Positions 50,255 through 58,849 of a stretch of 64,000 nucleotides of DNA are shown in pieces. The DNA comes from Planctomycetota bacterium (GTDB lineage Bacteria > Planctomycetota > UBA1135 > GCA-002748355): assembly GCA_027021385.1 (NCBI GenBank), contig JALUUL010000058.1, forward strand, positions 49,038 to 113,037, read 5' to 3'. The position numbers and the translations under genes were made by a program. Position 1 is the first letter of the stretch; each line of letters starts with the position of its first letter. Below the pieces are notes generated by a model. It ran no database searches and was not told the origin of the DNA. It was given only the letters and a program-made list of their open reading frames with translations.

Positions 50255-51882
50255 CCCCCCCGGTAGCTCCAGGTCCGAGGATGCAGCCGGACCCCCCGCT
50301 TGCGCAGGAACTCTCGGAAGGCGTCCCGGAGCGGCCCGCGCGCGCCGCGGATCTCCGGCGGTTCGAGCAGGATGGCGCAGACCTCCGGGGGCAGGTCCTC
50401 GGGATCCTTTCCCTCCCCCGCCTCGAGGGAGACCCTTACTTCCTCCGCGGGCATCGGCTCCGTCTCCTCGAAGCCCGCGGTCTCACGGAACCTGAGAAGG
50501 TGGATCCGCCCCTCCTGCTGCACGACGAGCCGGAACTCGCCCGCGGTTTCCTCCTCCGCACAGTCGAAGCCCCTGAGCCGGAGCCCCTCCCCGAAGGCCC
50601 GGATCCAGGCCCGGAGGATCTCGATCTTCCCGTTCCGATCCGGGGGATGGGCCGCGGCCTTCAGATCGACGGCGGGGACGCCGCCGAAGAGACGCCCCGG
50701 CGGAAGATCGGTCACGAGCGAGGAGTTGGAGAGAAGGACGGCCCCCTCGCCGACCTTCACCCCGGGGAAAAGGACGCAGCCGATGCCGATCTGACTCCTC
50801 GCGGCGATCTCGAGGCCCGCGAAGCGCTGGGGATACCCGGCAAGCGCGCTCTGCCCGAAGGAATGCGTCATCAGGACCGCCTCGCGGGAGATCACGACCT
50901 CGTCCCCGACGAGCAGGGGCCGGCAGGGGTTCAGGTGGGTCCGTTCCCCGACGAATCCGTGGGAACCGATCCGGCAGAGAGCCTCAGGGTCCATCGCCCC
51001 TCCTCCCCCGATCTCCGCCTCGGGGGCGAAGAAGGCGTTCTCCCCGAGTTCGATCCTCCGGCAACGGAAACGGCAGCCCCTCCCGATCCAGGTCCCGGCC
51101 CCGGCCAGGAAGGACTCGGCCTCGATGCGGACCCCCTCCTCGATCCGCACCCCGTCCCCGAGCACGAGTCTCGAGACGAGGAGTTCGGCGCCGGGCGCGA
51201 GATGGCAGTCCGTCCCGATCTCCGCGCCGAGTCGACGGAGAAGGTCGATCCGCAGCTTGGAGGAGAGCCGTCCGAAGGCCTCCGCTTCGTTCTTCAAGGT
51301 CTCCACGAAGAGGGGATCGAGACGGCCCCCCTCCTCCCCCTCGGGGGGAGAGGAACTCGGGGCGCCCTTTGCGATCCAGGCCCGGACATCCTCGACCCGC
51401 ACGAGGCCTCCCGGCCCCCCCCCGGGCACGACCGCCAGATCGACCCCGTGTTCCCGGGCCAGGCGGCGCGCCGCCGGCGAGGCCGCGGCCCCCAAGGCGG
51501 GGGACCGGGGTCCGGGGGCTCCGGACGCGGGCCCGGCCGCTTTCCCGCTCCCCGACCTCCCGGTTTCGTCCTCCTCCCGGGCGGCCCGCCGCCCGCGGAG
51601 TTCGGCGCACAAGGCCTCGACCTCCGCCGCCGGGGGGGCCTCCAGACCGGAGGACCAGATCGCAAGGGCGGCGCCGACGGGGACCCTTGCCCCCTCGTCC
51701 TCGAGGATCCGGCAGAGGACGCCCTCCTCCTCGGCCTCGAGATCGAAGCTGGCCTTCAGGGTCTCGATCCGGCACAGGACCCTCCCCTTCGGAACGCGTT
51801 CCCCCTCCGCGCATTCCCAGGACAGGACGCGGACCTCCTTCTCGGCGGTACCGAGATACGGAGTCTTGAGCGGTCGAAGCAT
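50245..51882 (-). CDS. Lipoyl domain / subunit-binding domain / left-handed beta-helix acyltransferase fusion
   Basis: A 545-residue protein with an unusual domain order. Residues 1-78 are a lipoyl/biotinyl domain with Lys43 in IETLKASFDLEAEEEG, the lipoylation turn. Residues of about 133-170 (SPAARRLAREHGVDLAVV, GGLVRVEDVRAWI) are an E3/E1 peripheral subunit-binding domain as in dehydrogenase E2 proteins. Instead of the E2 CAT domain, residues 216-405 form hexapeptide repeats of a WbbJ/NodL-like acyltransferase, with MTHSFGQSALAG holding a likely catalytic His and GIGCVLFPGVKVGEGAVL near the end. The last 130 residues are unrecognised. It could move an acyl group from a lipoyl arm to a sugar or other hydroxyl/amino acceptor. 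The ATG follows a GGAGG; upstream in-frame starts are less likely. Confidence 0.8.
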   Translation of the reverse strand: MLRPLKTPYLGTAEKEVRVLSWECAEGERVPKGRVLCRIETLKASFDLEAEEEGVLCRILEDEGARVPVGAALAIWSSGLEAPPAAEVEALCAELRGRRAAREEDETGRSGSGKAAGPASGAPGPRSPALGAAASPAARRLAREHGVDLAVVPGGGPGGLVRVEDVRAWIAKGAPSSSPPEGEEGGRLDPLFVETLKNEAEAFGRLSSKLRIDLLRRLGAEIGTDCHLAPGAELLVSRLVLGDGVRIEEGVRIEAESFLAGAGTWIGRGCRFRCRRIELGENAFFAPEAEIGGGGAMDPEALCRIGSHGFVGERTHLNPCRPLLVGDEVVISREAVLMTHSFGQSALAGYPQRFAGLEIAARSQIGIGCVLFPGVKVGEGAVLLSNSSLVTDLPPGRLFGGVPAVDLKAAAHPPDRNGKIEILRAWIRAFGEGLRLRGFDCAEEETAGEFRLVVQQEGRIHLLRFRETAGFEETEPMPAEEVRVSLEAGEGKDPEDLPPEVCAILLEPPEIRGARGPLRDAFREFLRKRGVRLHPRTWSYRGGWL

Positions 51883-52183
51883 GAACCTCCGGAAGGCTTC
51901 GGACGGAACGGACGGTCCGCCCAAGCTAAGCCCTCGCCCCCTCCGTTCGAAGGGACAAGTTCTCCCCATCTTCGGTCCGCCGAGGCCCCGCCCTTAGCCC
52001 CCACTCGTCCCACCTCCCGAACCTGCAAGCCTCCGGCGGAACGGGCGCATCCCCCCTCTCCTTCCGGCAGCTCCGGTCAAGGCCCTGCTCCCTGGGGTCG
52101 ATACCGTGTCGGGAGGAGGCCGGACGGACTCGAGGCCCGGGATCCGGAAATCGCAGGACCTCCGGAGGAAAGGAGGGGAGCAT
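51883..52183. other. Intergenic region between divergent genes
   Basis: About 300 bases between the lipoyl-acyltransferase fusion and the hypothetical gene at 52184. I see no coding frame with convincing features, no good promoter pair and no repeat. A strong ribosome site (GGAGGGGAG) stands before the ATG at 52184. Confidence 0.6.
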
Positions 52184-52951
52184 ATGAGGAAGACCGGAGG
52201 AAGCGCCGGGGGCGCGGGGCGAGGAGACGGCACTCCCGACCCGACCTCCAGGTTCGAGCACGAGGAGAAGAGCCAGCGCTTCCTCGGGATCCTCCTCTTC
52301 CTCTGGCTGGTCCTTCCGGTCCTCTTCGCGACGATGTTCGGACTTCCGGTACGGCCCGAGTTCCCGTCCCCGGACGAGGTCGAGTCCCGGTTGGCCCTTG
52401 AAAGCCGGGCCCAGTGTCGCCGGATCCGGGACCGGATCCTGACACGGAAGGGCTTCCTCGTCCGAGGCCTCTCGAGGATCCCGGGCTCCTTCGATTGCAC
52501 CGAACGGCCCGAGACCTCGGGTCTCCCCCTCGTCCCGGGGAGGACCTACGCCGGACTGGCCTTCCTTCCCCCTCCCGAGGCGGGGTCCTTCCACCGGCTG
52601 CTTCCCCCCTCCTTCCTCCTCCTCTACTTCCATCCCGAGGCGATGGAACTCCGCAACGGCGTGGACGACGACGGAGACGGAATGATCGACGAGGGCCATG
52701 TCGAGGGCTGGACCGGGGAACGACACCTCGGATTCGGGGATCCGGTCGAGATCTGCGAGTTCCGGATCCATGGCTTCGGGATCGAGATCAAGCTCCGGAT
52801 GGCGGCGAAGGACTGGCTCGGCAAGGTCCATCGGGCCGAAGCCCGGCTCCCGGTCCTCTGGCGGGATCTCGACGCTTCCCCCTCCTCGGAATCCGGGTGG
52901 CCCCGATCCGAACCCGAGGCATGTCCAGCCCCGGGGGGAGGGTCCCGCTGA
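52184..52951 (+). CDS. Hypothetical single-pass membrane protein with Ca-type loop
   Basis: A 255-residue protein. A polar Gly/Ser-rich start, one transmembrane helix (about 32-52, FLGILLFLWLVLPVLFATMFG), then a secreted domain. Around residue 160, NGVDDDGDGMIDEG is a calcium-binding loop of the thrombospondin/dockerin-like DxDxDG type. A beta-rich end follows with VEICEFRIHGFGIEIKL. The start is fixed by AGGAGGGGAG five bases before the ATG. I do not know the family; resemblance to a minor pilin is possible but there is no prepilin site. Confidence 0.6.
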   Translation: MRKTGGSAGGAGRGDGTPDPTSRFEHEEKSQRFLGILLFLWLVLPVLFATMFGLPVRPEFPSPDEVESRLALESRAQCRRIRDRILTRKGFLVRGLSRIPGSFDCTERPETSGLPLVPGRTYAGLAFLPPPEAGSFHRLLPPSFLLLYFHPEAMELRNGVDDDGDGMIDEGHVEGWTGERHLGFGDPVEICEFRIHGFGIEIKLRMAAKDWLGKVHRAEARLPVLWRDLDASPSSESGWPRSEPEACPAPGGGSR

Positions 52952-52988
52952 AGTCTCGTTTCAAGAGTATTCGATTCTCGTATCAGGC

Positions 52989-53017
52989 TTGAGAACCCGG
53001 GCCATTCCGGGTATAAA
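52989..53017 (+). promoter_or_regulatory. Near-consensus promoter for the alpha-CTD-like gene
   Basis: TTGAGA, a 17-base spacer, then TATAAA: one mismatch in each hexamer. The spacer holds an inverted repeat CCCGG-N6-CCGGG, which could be the site of a regulator acting between the hexamers. Transcription would begin near 53024, about 170 bases before the main ATG. This is the best promoter match in the window. Confidence 0.7.
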
Positions 53018-53076
53018 GGCCTTTTCAGGTTCTCGAAATTCCATACCAAGTCCTCCCGCGAGACCGAAGGAGATCC

Positions 53077-53253
53077 ATGTTCCGGCGCGGCACCATGCGT
53101 ACGGGAGCAGGATTGACGTCGAAGCGTTCCGATTCAGGCCGGAACCCTCCCGGAGGCGGCACACCCAGGGTCGAATGGAACCCTTGGAGAAACCTTCATG
53201 TTGACACGATATCCGAGGCCGGGTCGGCCCCTCGTTCCTGCGAGCCTTCGTGA
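53077..53253 (+). CDS. Possible leader ORF overlapping the alpha-CTD-like gene
   Basis: A 58-codon frame that starts with ATG after a perfectly placed GAAGGAGAT ribosome site and ends 56 bases inside the following gene in another frame. The peptide starts MFRRGTMRTG, is basic and Ser/Gly/Pro-rich, and has no recognisable domain. Because it follows the strong promoter and overlaps the next start, it may be a translated leader that couples to or limits expression of the main gene. It may also be chance. Confidence 0.4.
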   Translation: MFRRGTMRTGAGLTSKRSDSGRNPPGGGTPRVEWNPWRNLHVDTISEAGSAPRSCEPS

Positions 53254-54589
53254 ACTCTTTCTCCGTTCCAAGGTCCCGTTCCTGAACAAGGAAGGGAAGC
53301 AGGAACTCTTCGCGCACCTGGACAGGGGCTGTTGGGACCGTTTCACGAACGCCCAGTGCGAGGACCTCGGTAAGATGGTCGTCCAGCGCCTGCAGGGCCG
53401 CCTGTCGACCTTCCCCGAGGAACTGAAATCCCGCCGCCTTCCCCCGTCTCCGGCGGGTCTGATCCTGGACGACCTCGCGCTCGAGCCGAGAACGATGAAC
53501 GCCCTGACGAAATGCGGATACCGGGAGCGCATGGAGGATCTCGAGCAGCTGACCCTGGGGGACCTCCTCGAGCTACCTTCCTTCGGGGCGCGCTGCATGA
53601 TCGACCTCCTGACGATCCTCGAGAGTCTCGCGATCCTCGGCTGGGAGCCGGAAGGCGTCGCCCCTCTCCCCGAACCCGTCGTTCCGAAGGAGCCGGCCGC
53701 CGCCTCTCCGCGGCGGAAGATCGCCGCCCCGGCCGGGCTGCCCGCTCCCTCCCCCGAGGGGGACCCGAGCCCCGGCCTGCCGGAGGTCCCGGTCCGCGAC
53801 CCCTTCGAGCGGCTGGCGCTCGCGATGAGCGCCCACGGAGGCGCCGTCCATATCGAGGATTTCGTCACGAAGCTCGCCGGCCGGATCGGAGTCGGGGTCA
53901 CCCTCGAACGGACCCGCAAGAACCTCGAGGATCTCGACGGCCTGGAATGGCTCGACGAGGAGAAGGCCTGGTTCTGGATCCCCCGGGCGGTTCTCGGCAA
54001 CGCCGGCCTGATCCACTATCTCGTGAAGCTCCTTCCCGAGGCGGGGGAACGGAACCTCGACAGCCTCTACGTCATGCTGAAGGAGGTCCCGGAACTCCGC
54101 GGCGCGATGCCGCCCGAGGGGGTGTTTCGCAAGCTCTGCGCCCGTCTGCCCGCCGTTCCGCTGAAGCGCCCCCGAAAAGCGAAGACCGCCAAACGGAGCG
54201 GGGGAACCGGGACGAAGCGAGGACCGCGGCGCAAGGTCTTGCTCGCCGCCGGGGAACTCGAGGATGGTCGCTTCCACATGAAGATGTGCATCTCCCCTTC
54301 GATGCTGAAGAACGGGATCTTCTCGATGCCGACCGCCTTCGTCGGAAAGGTCGAGGGGCGCTTCCCGATCTTCGGGGAGAACGGCCGGCAGGCCGGAACC
54401 CTGGCCCTGCAACGCCCGACCTCCTGGGGTCTCAGGACCTTCCTCCGCTCCCTGGAAGCCGGCGAAGGGGACGTCCTCGACCTCCGGATCGACCCGAAGC
54501 TCGGGAGGGTCGAGGCCCGTCTCGAGCGCGCAGCGACGGGCGAAGACTCGGGGGTCGCCCTGGCCGCCCCGACCGGCGAGACCGGCTGA
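53198..54589 (+). CDS. RNA polymerase alpha-CTD-like regulatory protein
   Basis: A 463-residue protein. About residues 88-145 match the helix-hairpin-helix fold of the RNAP alpha C-terminal domain (LDDLALEPRTMNAL, DLLELPSFGARCMIDLLTIL in place of 'leLS.Ra.NcL ... dLL...n.G.ksl.EI'). A Pro/Ala linker follows. Residues of about 205-330 look like winged-helix or HARE-type DNA-binding modules (LERTRKNLEDLDGLEWL, FWIP). A basic linker (KRPRKAKTAKRSGG) leads to a C-terminal beta domain (about 345-450). No catalytic motif is seen. A GGAG lies eight bases before the ATG. Together with its strong promoter this suggests an abundant DNA- or RNAP-associated regulator. The family is not named with confidence. 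Confidence 0.65.
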   Translation: MLTRYPRPGRPLVPASLRELFLRSKVPFLNKEGKQELFAHLDRGCWDRFTNAQCEDLGKMVVQRLQGRLSTFPEELKSRRLPPSPAGLILDDLALEPRTMNALTKCGYRERMEDLEQLTLGDLLELPSFGARCMIDLLTILESLAILGWEPEGVAPLPEPVVPKEPAAASPRRKIAAPAGLPAPSPEGDPSPGLPEVPVRDPFERLALAMSAHGGAVHIEDFVTKLAGRIGVGVTLERTRKNLEDLDGLEWLDEEKAWFWIPRAVLGNAGLIHYLVKLLPEAGERNLDSLYVMLKEVPELRGAMPPEGVFRKLCARLPAVPLKRPRKAKTAKRSGGTGTKRGPRRKVLLAAGELEDGRFHMKMCISPSMLKNGIFSMPTAFVGKVEGRFPIFGENGRQAGTLALQRPTSWGLRTFLRSLEAGEGDVLDLRIDPKLGRVEARLERAATGEDSGVALAAPTGETG

Positions 54590-54597
54590 AACTTCCC

Positions 54598-54618
54598 GGG
54601 GGACGGGGATCCTCCCCC
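54598..54618. terminator. Possible bidirectional hairpin between convergent genes
   Basis: GGGGGA and TCCCCC arms with a 9-base loop, in the 30-base gap between the alpha-CTD-like gene and the ribbon-helix-helix gene. Its short stem and lack of T tracts make it weak. Confidence 0.25.
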
Positions 54619-54619
54619 C

Positions 54620-54829
54620 TCAGGAACCGGACGGGGGATCCGTGGGGCGCCGGGCGGGGTCGCCGCCGTCCATCGGACCCTTCGGACCCATGCCGGTCCG
54701 CCGGAGCCAGTCCCTGAGGATGTATTCGATCTGACCGTTCAGGCTGCGCATCTCCTGTGCGGCGAGGCGCCGCAGGCTCTCGAGGAGCGCGGGGTCGAGG
54801 CGGAGGAGAAAGGGTTTCCGTGCGGCCAT
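54620..54829 (-). CDS. Arc-like ribbon-helix-helix protein
   Basis: A 69-residue protein. [19 protein letters not shown] forms the N-terminal beta strand and first helix of an RHH (Arc/CopG/Mnt) DNA-binding fold; [17 protein letters not shown] is the second helix with the Asn-Gly-Gln turn typical of Arc-like proteins. The Gly/Pro-rich tail is disordered. It lies 52 bases after the SPFH gene on the same strand and is probably cotranscribed, a pairing I have seen described in other genomes. No toxin gene is adjacent. Confidence 0.85.
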   Translation of the reverse strand: MAARKPFLLRLDPALLESLRRLAAQEMRSLNGQIEYILRDWLRRTGMGPKGPMDGGDPARRPTDPPSGS

Positions 54830-54881
54830 CGGGGAAAGGGGGGCACCTGAAGGGCGCCCGGTCCAAGTCGCGACGAAGAGA

Positions 54882-55760
54882 TCAGGAATACAGGGTCCCG
54901 GTGTTCACGACCGGGGTCGTCCCCCGTTCGGAGCAGAGGACGACGAGGAGGTTGCTGACCATCGCGGCCTTGCGCTCCTCGTCCAGCTCGAGAATGCCCT
55001 GGTCGCGCAGGTTCTCGAGAGCCATGCGGACCATGCCCACCGCGCCGTCGACGATGCGCGTCCGGGCCGCGATGATCGCGTCCGCCTGTTGGCGCTGGAG
55101 CATCGCCCCGGCGATCTCCGGCGAGTAGGCGAGGTGGCTCAAGCGCGCCTCGAGGACCTCGATACCCGAGAGCGCGAGGCGCTCGGTCAGTTCTTCCTTG
55201 AGTTCGGCGTTGACGACCTCGGCGTTCCCCCGCAGGGAGATCTCACCCTCGGCGACCTGGTCGTAGGGGTGGCTGGCCGCGAGATGCCGCACCGCGGCCT
55301 CGCTCTGGACCTGCACGTAGTCGTTATGGTCCTCGACGTCGAAGAGGGCCTGCGCCGTGTCCCGAACCTTCCAGACGACGATGGCTGCGATCTCGATCGG
55401 GTTGCCCCGCTTGTCGTTGACCTTGATCTTCTCGCTACTGAAGTTGTGCACGCGGAGCGAGACGTGGCGGCGGTAGGTCAAGGGATTGACCCAGTAGAAC
55501 CCCGACTCCCGGAGCGTTCCCCGGTACTTACCGAAGAACAGGACGACCTTGGCCTGATTCGGATTCACGAGGGTGAAACCGATCAGGTGGAAGATGAACG
55601 CCATCAGGAATCCGAAGGCCCAGATCAGGTGGATCGGCTCCTCCAGGACTCCGGCCAGCACGAAGGATGCGATCGAGGCCAGGAGCAGCAGGATGCTGAC
55701 CCCCAGCATCATCAGGCCGGAAGAGGGATGCGGATACGGAACCTCGCGGGACGTGCTCAC
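54882..55760 (-). CDS. SPFH/band-7 domain membrane protein
   Basis: A 292-residue stomatin/flotillin-like protein. Two hydrophobic segments at about 16-38 and 45-66, then the SPFH core: [60 protein letters not shown] and [22 protein letters not shown], and a C-terminal helix ending in [14 protein letters not shown]. Such proteins form membrane microdomain rings. The GTG start is preceded by AAAGGAGG. A possible extended -10 lies about 50 bases upstream. Confidence 0.92.
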   Translation of the reverse strand: MSTSREVPYPHPSSGLMMLGVSILLLLASIASFVLAGVLEEPIHLIWAFGFLMAFIFHLIGFTLVNPNQAKVVLFFGKYRGTLRESGFYWVNPLTYRRHVSLRVHNFSSEKIKVNDKRGNPIEIAAIVVWKVRDTAQALFDVEDHNDYVQVQSEAAVRHLAASHPYDQVAEGEISLRGNAEVVNAELKEELTERLALSGIEVLEARLSHLAYSPEIAGAMLQRQQADAIIAARTRIVDGAVGMVRMALENLRDQGILELDEERKAAMVSNLLVVLCSERGTTPVVNTGTLYS

Positions 55761-55809
55761 CGGAACCTCCTTTTCCCCCGGATACGAACGACCGGAATAG
55801 GATTTCAGA

Positions 55810-55818
55810 ATGATATCA
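55810..55818 (-). promoter_or_regulatory. Extended -10 element for the SPFH gene
   Basis: TGATATCAT on the minus strand fits TG-n-TATAAT with one mismatch, in a locally AT-rich stretch about 50 bases before the GTG start. No good -35 is seen, as expected for an extended -10. Confidence 0.4.
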
Positions 55819-55864
55819 AATTGATTCCTGTGATGGAAGCCCGGGGAGGGGCTAGGATTCCGGC

Positions 55865-56719
55865 GTGAGATTCGGGGATGCAGCGGAACCCGGGGCCGGG
55901 AAGCGGGAGGATGGGCCACGGGACCGCCTGGATCGGCCCCATGGCTCGGGGAGCGGGGCAAGGGAGCCCGAGGGATCGGACGCGCAGCGGAGGCGCCCGG
56001 ACCCGGCTGCGGAACTCGAGGCCCTGGCCCTTGTCGGCCGGGCCGCCCGGGCCTTCGCCCACGACGGGGGCAACCTCCTGGCGACGATCCTCGGCCGCGC
56101 CCGGCTGGCCCTGAACCTGGCGGAAGGAGCCTCCCTGCCACCGGAATTCGAGGAATCCCTGGAGGAGATCCTCCGGAGCGGGGAAGCCGCGGCCGAACTC
56201 CTGCACCGGGTCCTGGACCTCGCCCAAGGAAGGGAGAGCCCTCCCCTGGACCTCCATCTCCCCGCCTTCCTCGCCGAGCGTCTCGCCTTCCTCGATCGCT
56301 GCTCGGGATCCCTCGTCGCCTGCCGATTGGCCTGCGCCCCGGACACGCCGAGGATCCGCGTCTCCCCGAGGCGCCTCTTCCAGAGCCTCCTGAACCTTGT
56401 CCTGAACGCCCGGGACGCGATGCCCCGGGGAGGGGAATGCCGGATCCGCACCGCCCGGCGCCTCGAGGGGCGGACCCTCTACGCCGCCCTGGTCGTCGAG
56501 GACGACGGAGAGGGCATCCCCCCGAAACTTCGGGAACGGGTCTGCGAACCCTTCTTCACGACGAAGGGGGAGGGGCGCGGCACGGGGCTCGGACTCGCGA
56601 CGGTCCGGGAGTTCGTCGAGGAGGCCGAGGGCCGGCTCGTCATCGGCGAGACCCCGGCGGGAGGGGCTCGTTTCACGCTCCTCTTTCCGGCCCTCCCCCC
56701 CGCGAAGGGCTCTCCCTGA
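55865..56719 (+). CDS. Small soluble histidine kinase
   Basis: A 284-residue protein with GTG start. A charged disordered start (about 1-45), a dimerisation helix with the phospho-acceptor His in [16 protein letters not shown] (an H-D-G-G-N variant of the usual H-E-x-x-N/R box), then the ATPase: [16 protein letters not shown] (N box), [10 protein letters not shown] (G1) and [20 protein letters not shown] (G2). No transmembrane segment or sensor domain is visible, and there is no response regulator alongside. It resembles NtrB-like cytosolic kinases. Divergent from the SPFH gene. Confidence 0.82.
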   Translation: MRFGDAAEPGAGKREDGPRDRLDRPHGSGSGAREPEGSDAQRRRPDPAAELEALALVGRAARAFAHDGGNLLATILGRARLALNLAEGASLPPEFEESLEEILRSGEAAAELLHRVLDLAQGRESPPLDLHLPAFLAERLAFLDRCSGSLVACRLACAPDTPRIRVSPRRLFQSLLNLVLNARDAMPRGGECRIRTARRLEGRTLYAALVVEDDGEGIPPKLRERVCEPFFTTKGEGRGTGLGLATVREFVEEAEGRLVIGETPAGGARFTLLFPALPPAKGSP

Positions 56720-56790
56720 GAACCCGGCCGCCGCGCGGGGTTCCGCTTCGCGGTCTCGCCCGGTCCCAGGGACGCCCCGCCCCTCGGTCC

Positions 56791-58776
56791 TCAGTACTCC
56801 TCGAGGAGGGGCAGGCAGGCGGCGACGATCTTGCGGGCGGAGGGGAGGACGAGATCCTCGAGTTCGGGGCTCGAGGGGATCGGGCAGGCCTCGCCCGCGA
56901 CCTTGACGGGCGGGGCGTGCAGCCAGGGGAAAATCCGCTCCGCGAGCCCTCCGAGGACGCGGTCCCCGATCCCGAGGACCCCGCTGGCCTCGTGGACGAC
57001 GACGAGCCGGCCGGTCTTCTCGACGGAAGCCGCGACCGCTTCCTCGTCGAGGGGGGCGAGGCTGCGGAGGTCGAGGATCTCGATCGAGTATCCGCGGGCG
57101 GCCAGGGCCTCCGCCGCCTCCCGGGCGAGCATCAGGCCGTGTCCGTAGGTCACGAGACTCAGGTCCCCGCCCTCGCGGTCGAGACGGGCCGACCCCAGCG
57201 GCACGCAATGGCCGGCCGGGGGCATGCGGCCCTCCTCGGGGTAGAGGAGCTTGGGCTCGAGGAAGAGCACCGGCTCCTCGCTCCGGATCGAGGTGCGCAG
57301 GAGGCCGACCGCGTCCTCGACCGTGGCCGGCATGACGACCCTGAGCCCTGGGACATGGACGAAGAGGGCCTCGAGGCTCTGGGAATGCGTCGCCCCATAG
57401 CCCCGCCGCCGGCCGACCGGCATGCGGAGCGTGAAGGGCACCCGCACGGCGCCCCCGTACATGTAGCGCAGCTTCGCCGCGTGGTTCACGAGGGCGTCCA
57501 TGCAGCAGGTCGCGAAATCCCCGAACATCAGCTCGACGACCGGACGGAGCCCCCCCGCCGCGGCGCCGACCCCGAGCCCGACGAAGGAGTTCTCGCAGAT
57601 CGGGGTCTCGACGACCCGTTCCGTTCCGAATTCCTCGAGGAGACCGCGGCTCACGCCGAAGGCGCCGCCGTAGACCCCGATGTCCTCGCCGAGGAGGAAG
57701 ACCCTCTCGTCGCGGCGCATCTCCCCGCGGAGGACGTCGCGGATCGCCTCGGTCAGCGTCGTCCGCTCGCCTTCCGCGAGATCCCCGGGAGCCTCCCCGC
57801 CCTCGGCGGGGAGCAGTTCGAGGTCTCCGAGCGCGCAGGCGAGCCCCCCCGCCGGCGAGGCCAGGACCTCGCGCACCGCCTCCTCGAGTTCCTCTTCGAT
57901 CTCCGCCCGGATCCGGCCCAGTTCGGCCTCCTCCAGTCCCGCGCGCTCCGCCCAGAGACGCAGGGGATCCCTCTCCCGCCAGCGCGCCTCCTCCTCCCGA
58001 CTCCGGTAGACGCGCGCGTCGCTCTTCGAATGCCCGGACTGGCGGTAGGTCCGGCACTCGAGGAAGGCCGGACCGTCCCCGCGGCGCGCGCGGTCGAACA
58101 GAGGGGCGGCGGCTTCCCGCACGGCGGCGAGGTCGTTGCCGTCGCAGGACCTCGCCTCGAGATCCCGGTAGCGCCCGGCCCAGTCGACGAAGTCCCCGGC
58201 CGCGAAGCGCGACACCGGGGTCGACATCGCGTAGAGGTTGTTCTCCATCACGAAGACGACCGGCAAGCGGTGGAGGGCGGCGAGGTTCAGGGTCTCGTGG
58301 AAGTTCCCGGTGGCCGCGGCCCCGTCCCCGAGATAGGCGACGACGATCCGGCCGGGGCGGAGACGCTTCGCGGCCAGGGCGAGGCCCGCGGCGATCGGCA
58401 GGCCCCCGCCCGTGATCCCGTTGCTGCCCATGTGCCCGAGTTCGGGGACGGCGACGTGCTGGCTCCCGCCCTTGCCGCGGCAATACCCGCTCTCCTTCCC
58501 CGCGATCTCGGCCAGCAGGCGGCGCGGATCCGCCCCCAGCGCGAGGAGATGGCCGTGCCCCCGGTGCGTGCTCGTCACGCGGTCCCCCTCGACGAGCAGC
58601 GAGGAGACTCCGACCGGGACGGCTTCCTGTCCGATGCAAAGATGCGTCGTCCCCCCGATCTTCCCCTCCCCGACGAGTTCGAAGAGCCGTTCCTCGAAGA
58701 GCCGGATCCCGAGCATGCGGGCATAGAACCCCCGCGCGGTCTCGGGCTCGATCGGGTCGCTCGGTCTCGGGCTCAA
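56791..58776 (-). CDS. 2-oxo acid dehydrogenase E1, alpha and beta subunits fused
   Basis: A 661-residue thiamine diphosphate enzyme. The alpha half (1-320) has GQEAVPVGVSSLL, STHRGHGHLLALG, GSNGITGGGLPIAAGLAL and the ThDP motif GDGAAATGNFHETLNLAALH. The beta half (about 335-661) starts TEAIRDVLRGEMRRDERVFLLGEDIG and has ETPICENSFVGLGVGAA, and ends with a transketolase C-terminal domain (VTYGHGLMLAREAAEAL). Such enzymes decarboxylate pyruvate, branched-chain 2-oxo acids or acetoin and load the acyl group on a lipoyl domain. The E2 and E3 genes are absent; the only lipoyl protein nearby is the acyltransferase fusion at 50.2 kb. TTG start. Confidence 0.9.
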   Translation of the reverse strand: MSPRPSDPIEPETARGFYARMLGIRLFEERLFELVGEGKIGGTTHLCIGQEAVPVGVSSLLVEGDRVTSTHRGHGHLLALGADPRRLLAEIAGKESGYCRGKGGSQHVAVPELGHMGSNGITGGGLPIAAGLALAAKRLRPGRIVVAYLGDGAAATGNFHETLNLAALHRLPVVFVMENNLYAMSTPVSRFAAGDFVDWAGRYRDLEARSCDGNDLAAVREAAAPLFDRARRGDGPAFLECRTYRQSGHSKSDARVYRSREEEARWRERDPLRLWAERAGLEEAELGRIRAEIEEELEEAVREVLASPAGGLACALGDLELLPAEGGEAPGDLAEGERTTLTEAIRDVLRGEMRRDERVFLLGEDIGVYGGAFGVSRGLLEEFGTERVVETPICENSFVGLGVGAAAGGLRPVVELMFGDFATCCMDALVNHAAKLRYMYGGAVRVPFTLRMPVGRRRGYGATHSQSLEALFVHVPGLRVVMPATVEDAVGLLRTSIRSEEPVLFLEPKLLYPEEGRMPPAGHCVPLGSARLDREGGDLSLVTYGHGLMLAREAAEALAARGYSIEILDLRSLAPLDEEAVAASVEKTGRLVVVHEASGVLGIGDRVLGGLAERIFPWLHAPPVKVAGEACPIPSSPELEDLVLPSARKIVAACLPLLEEY

Positions 58777-58849
58777 TCCACTGCCTTCGTGTTTTCGAGG
58801 GGTCCGTCTCGAAGTCTACCCTCCGGCCCCGGGGGCGGACCGCGACGGG

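Noticed and set aside
52184..52951. A further minor pilin gene
   Set aside because: There is a transmembrane helix and a calcium-type loop, but no prepilin peptidase site before the helix.
54620..54829. A toxin-antitoxin pair using the ribbon-helix-helix protein
   Set aside because: No toxin-like small gene overlaps or adjoins it; its neighbours are the SPFH protein and the alpha-CTD-like protein.
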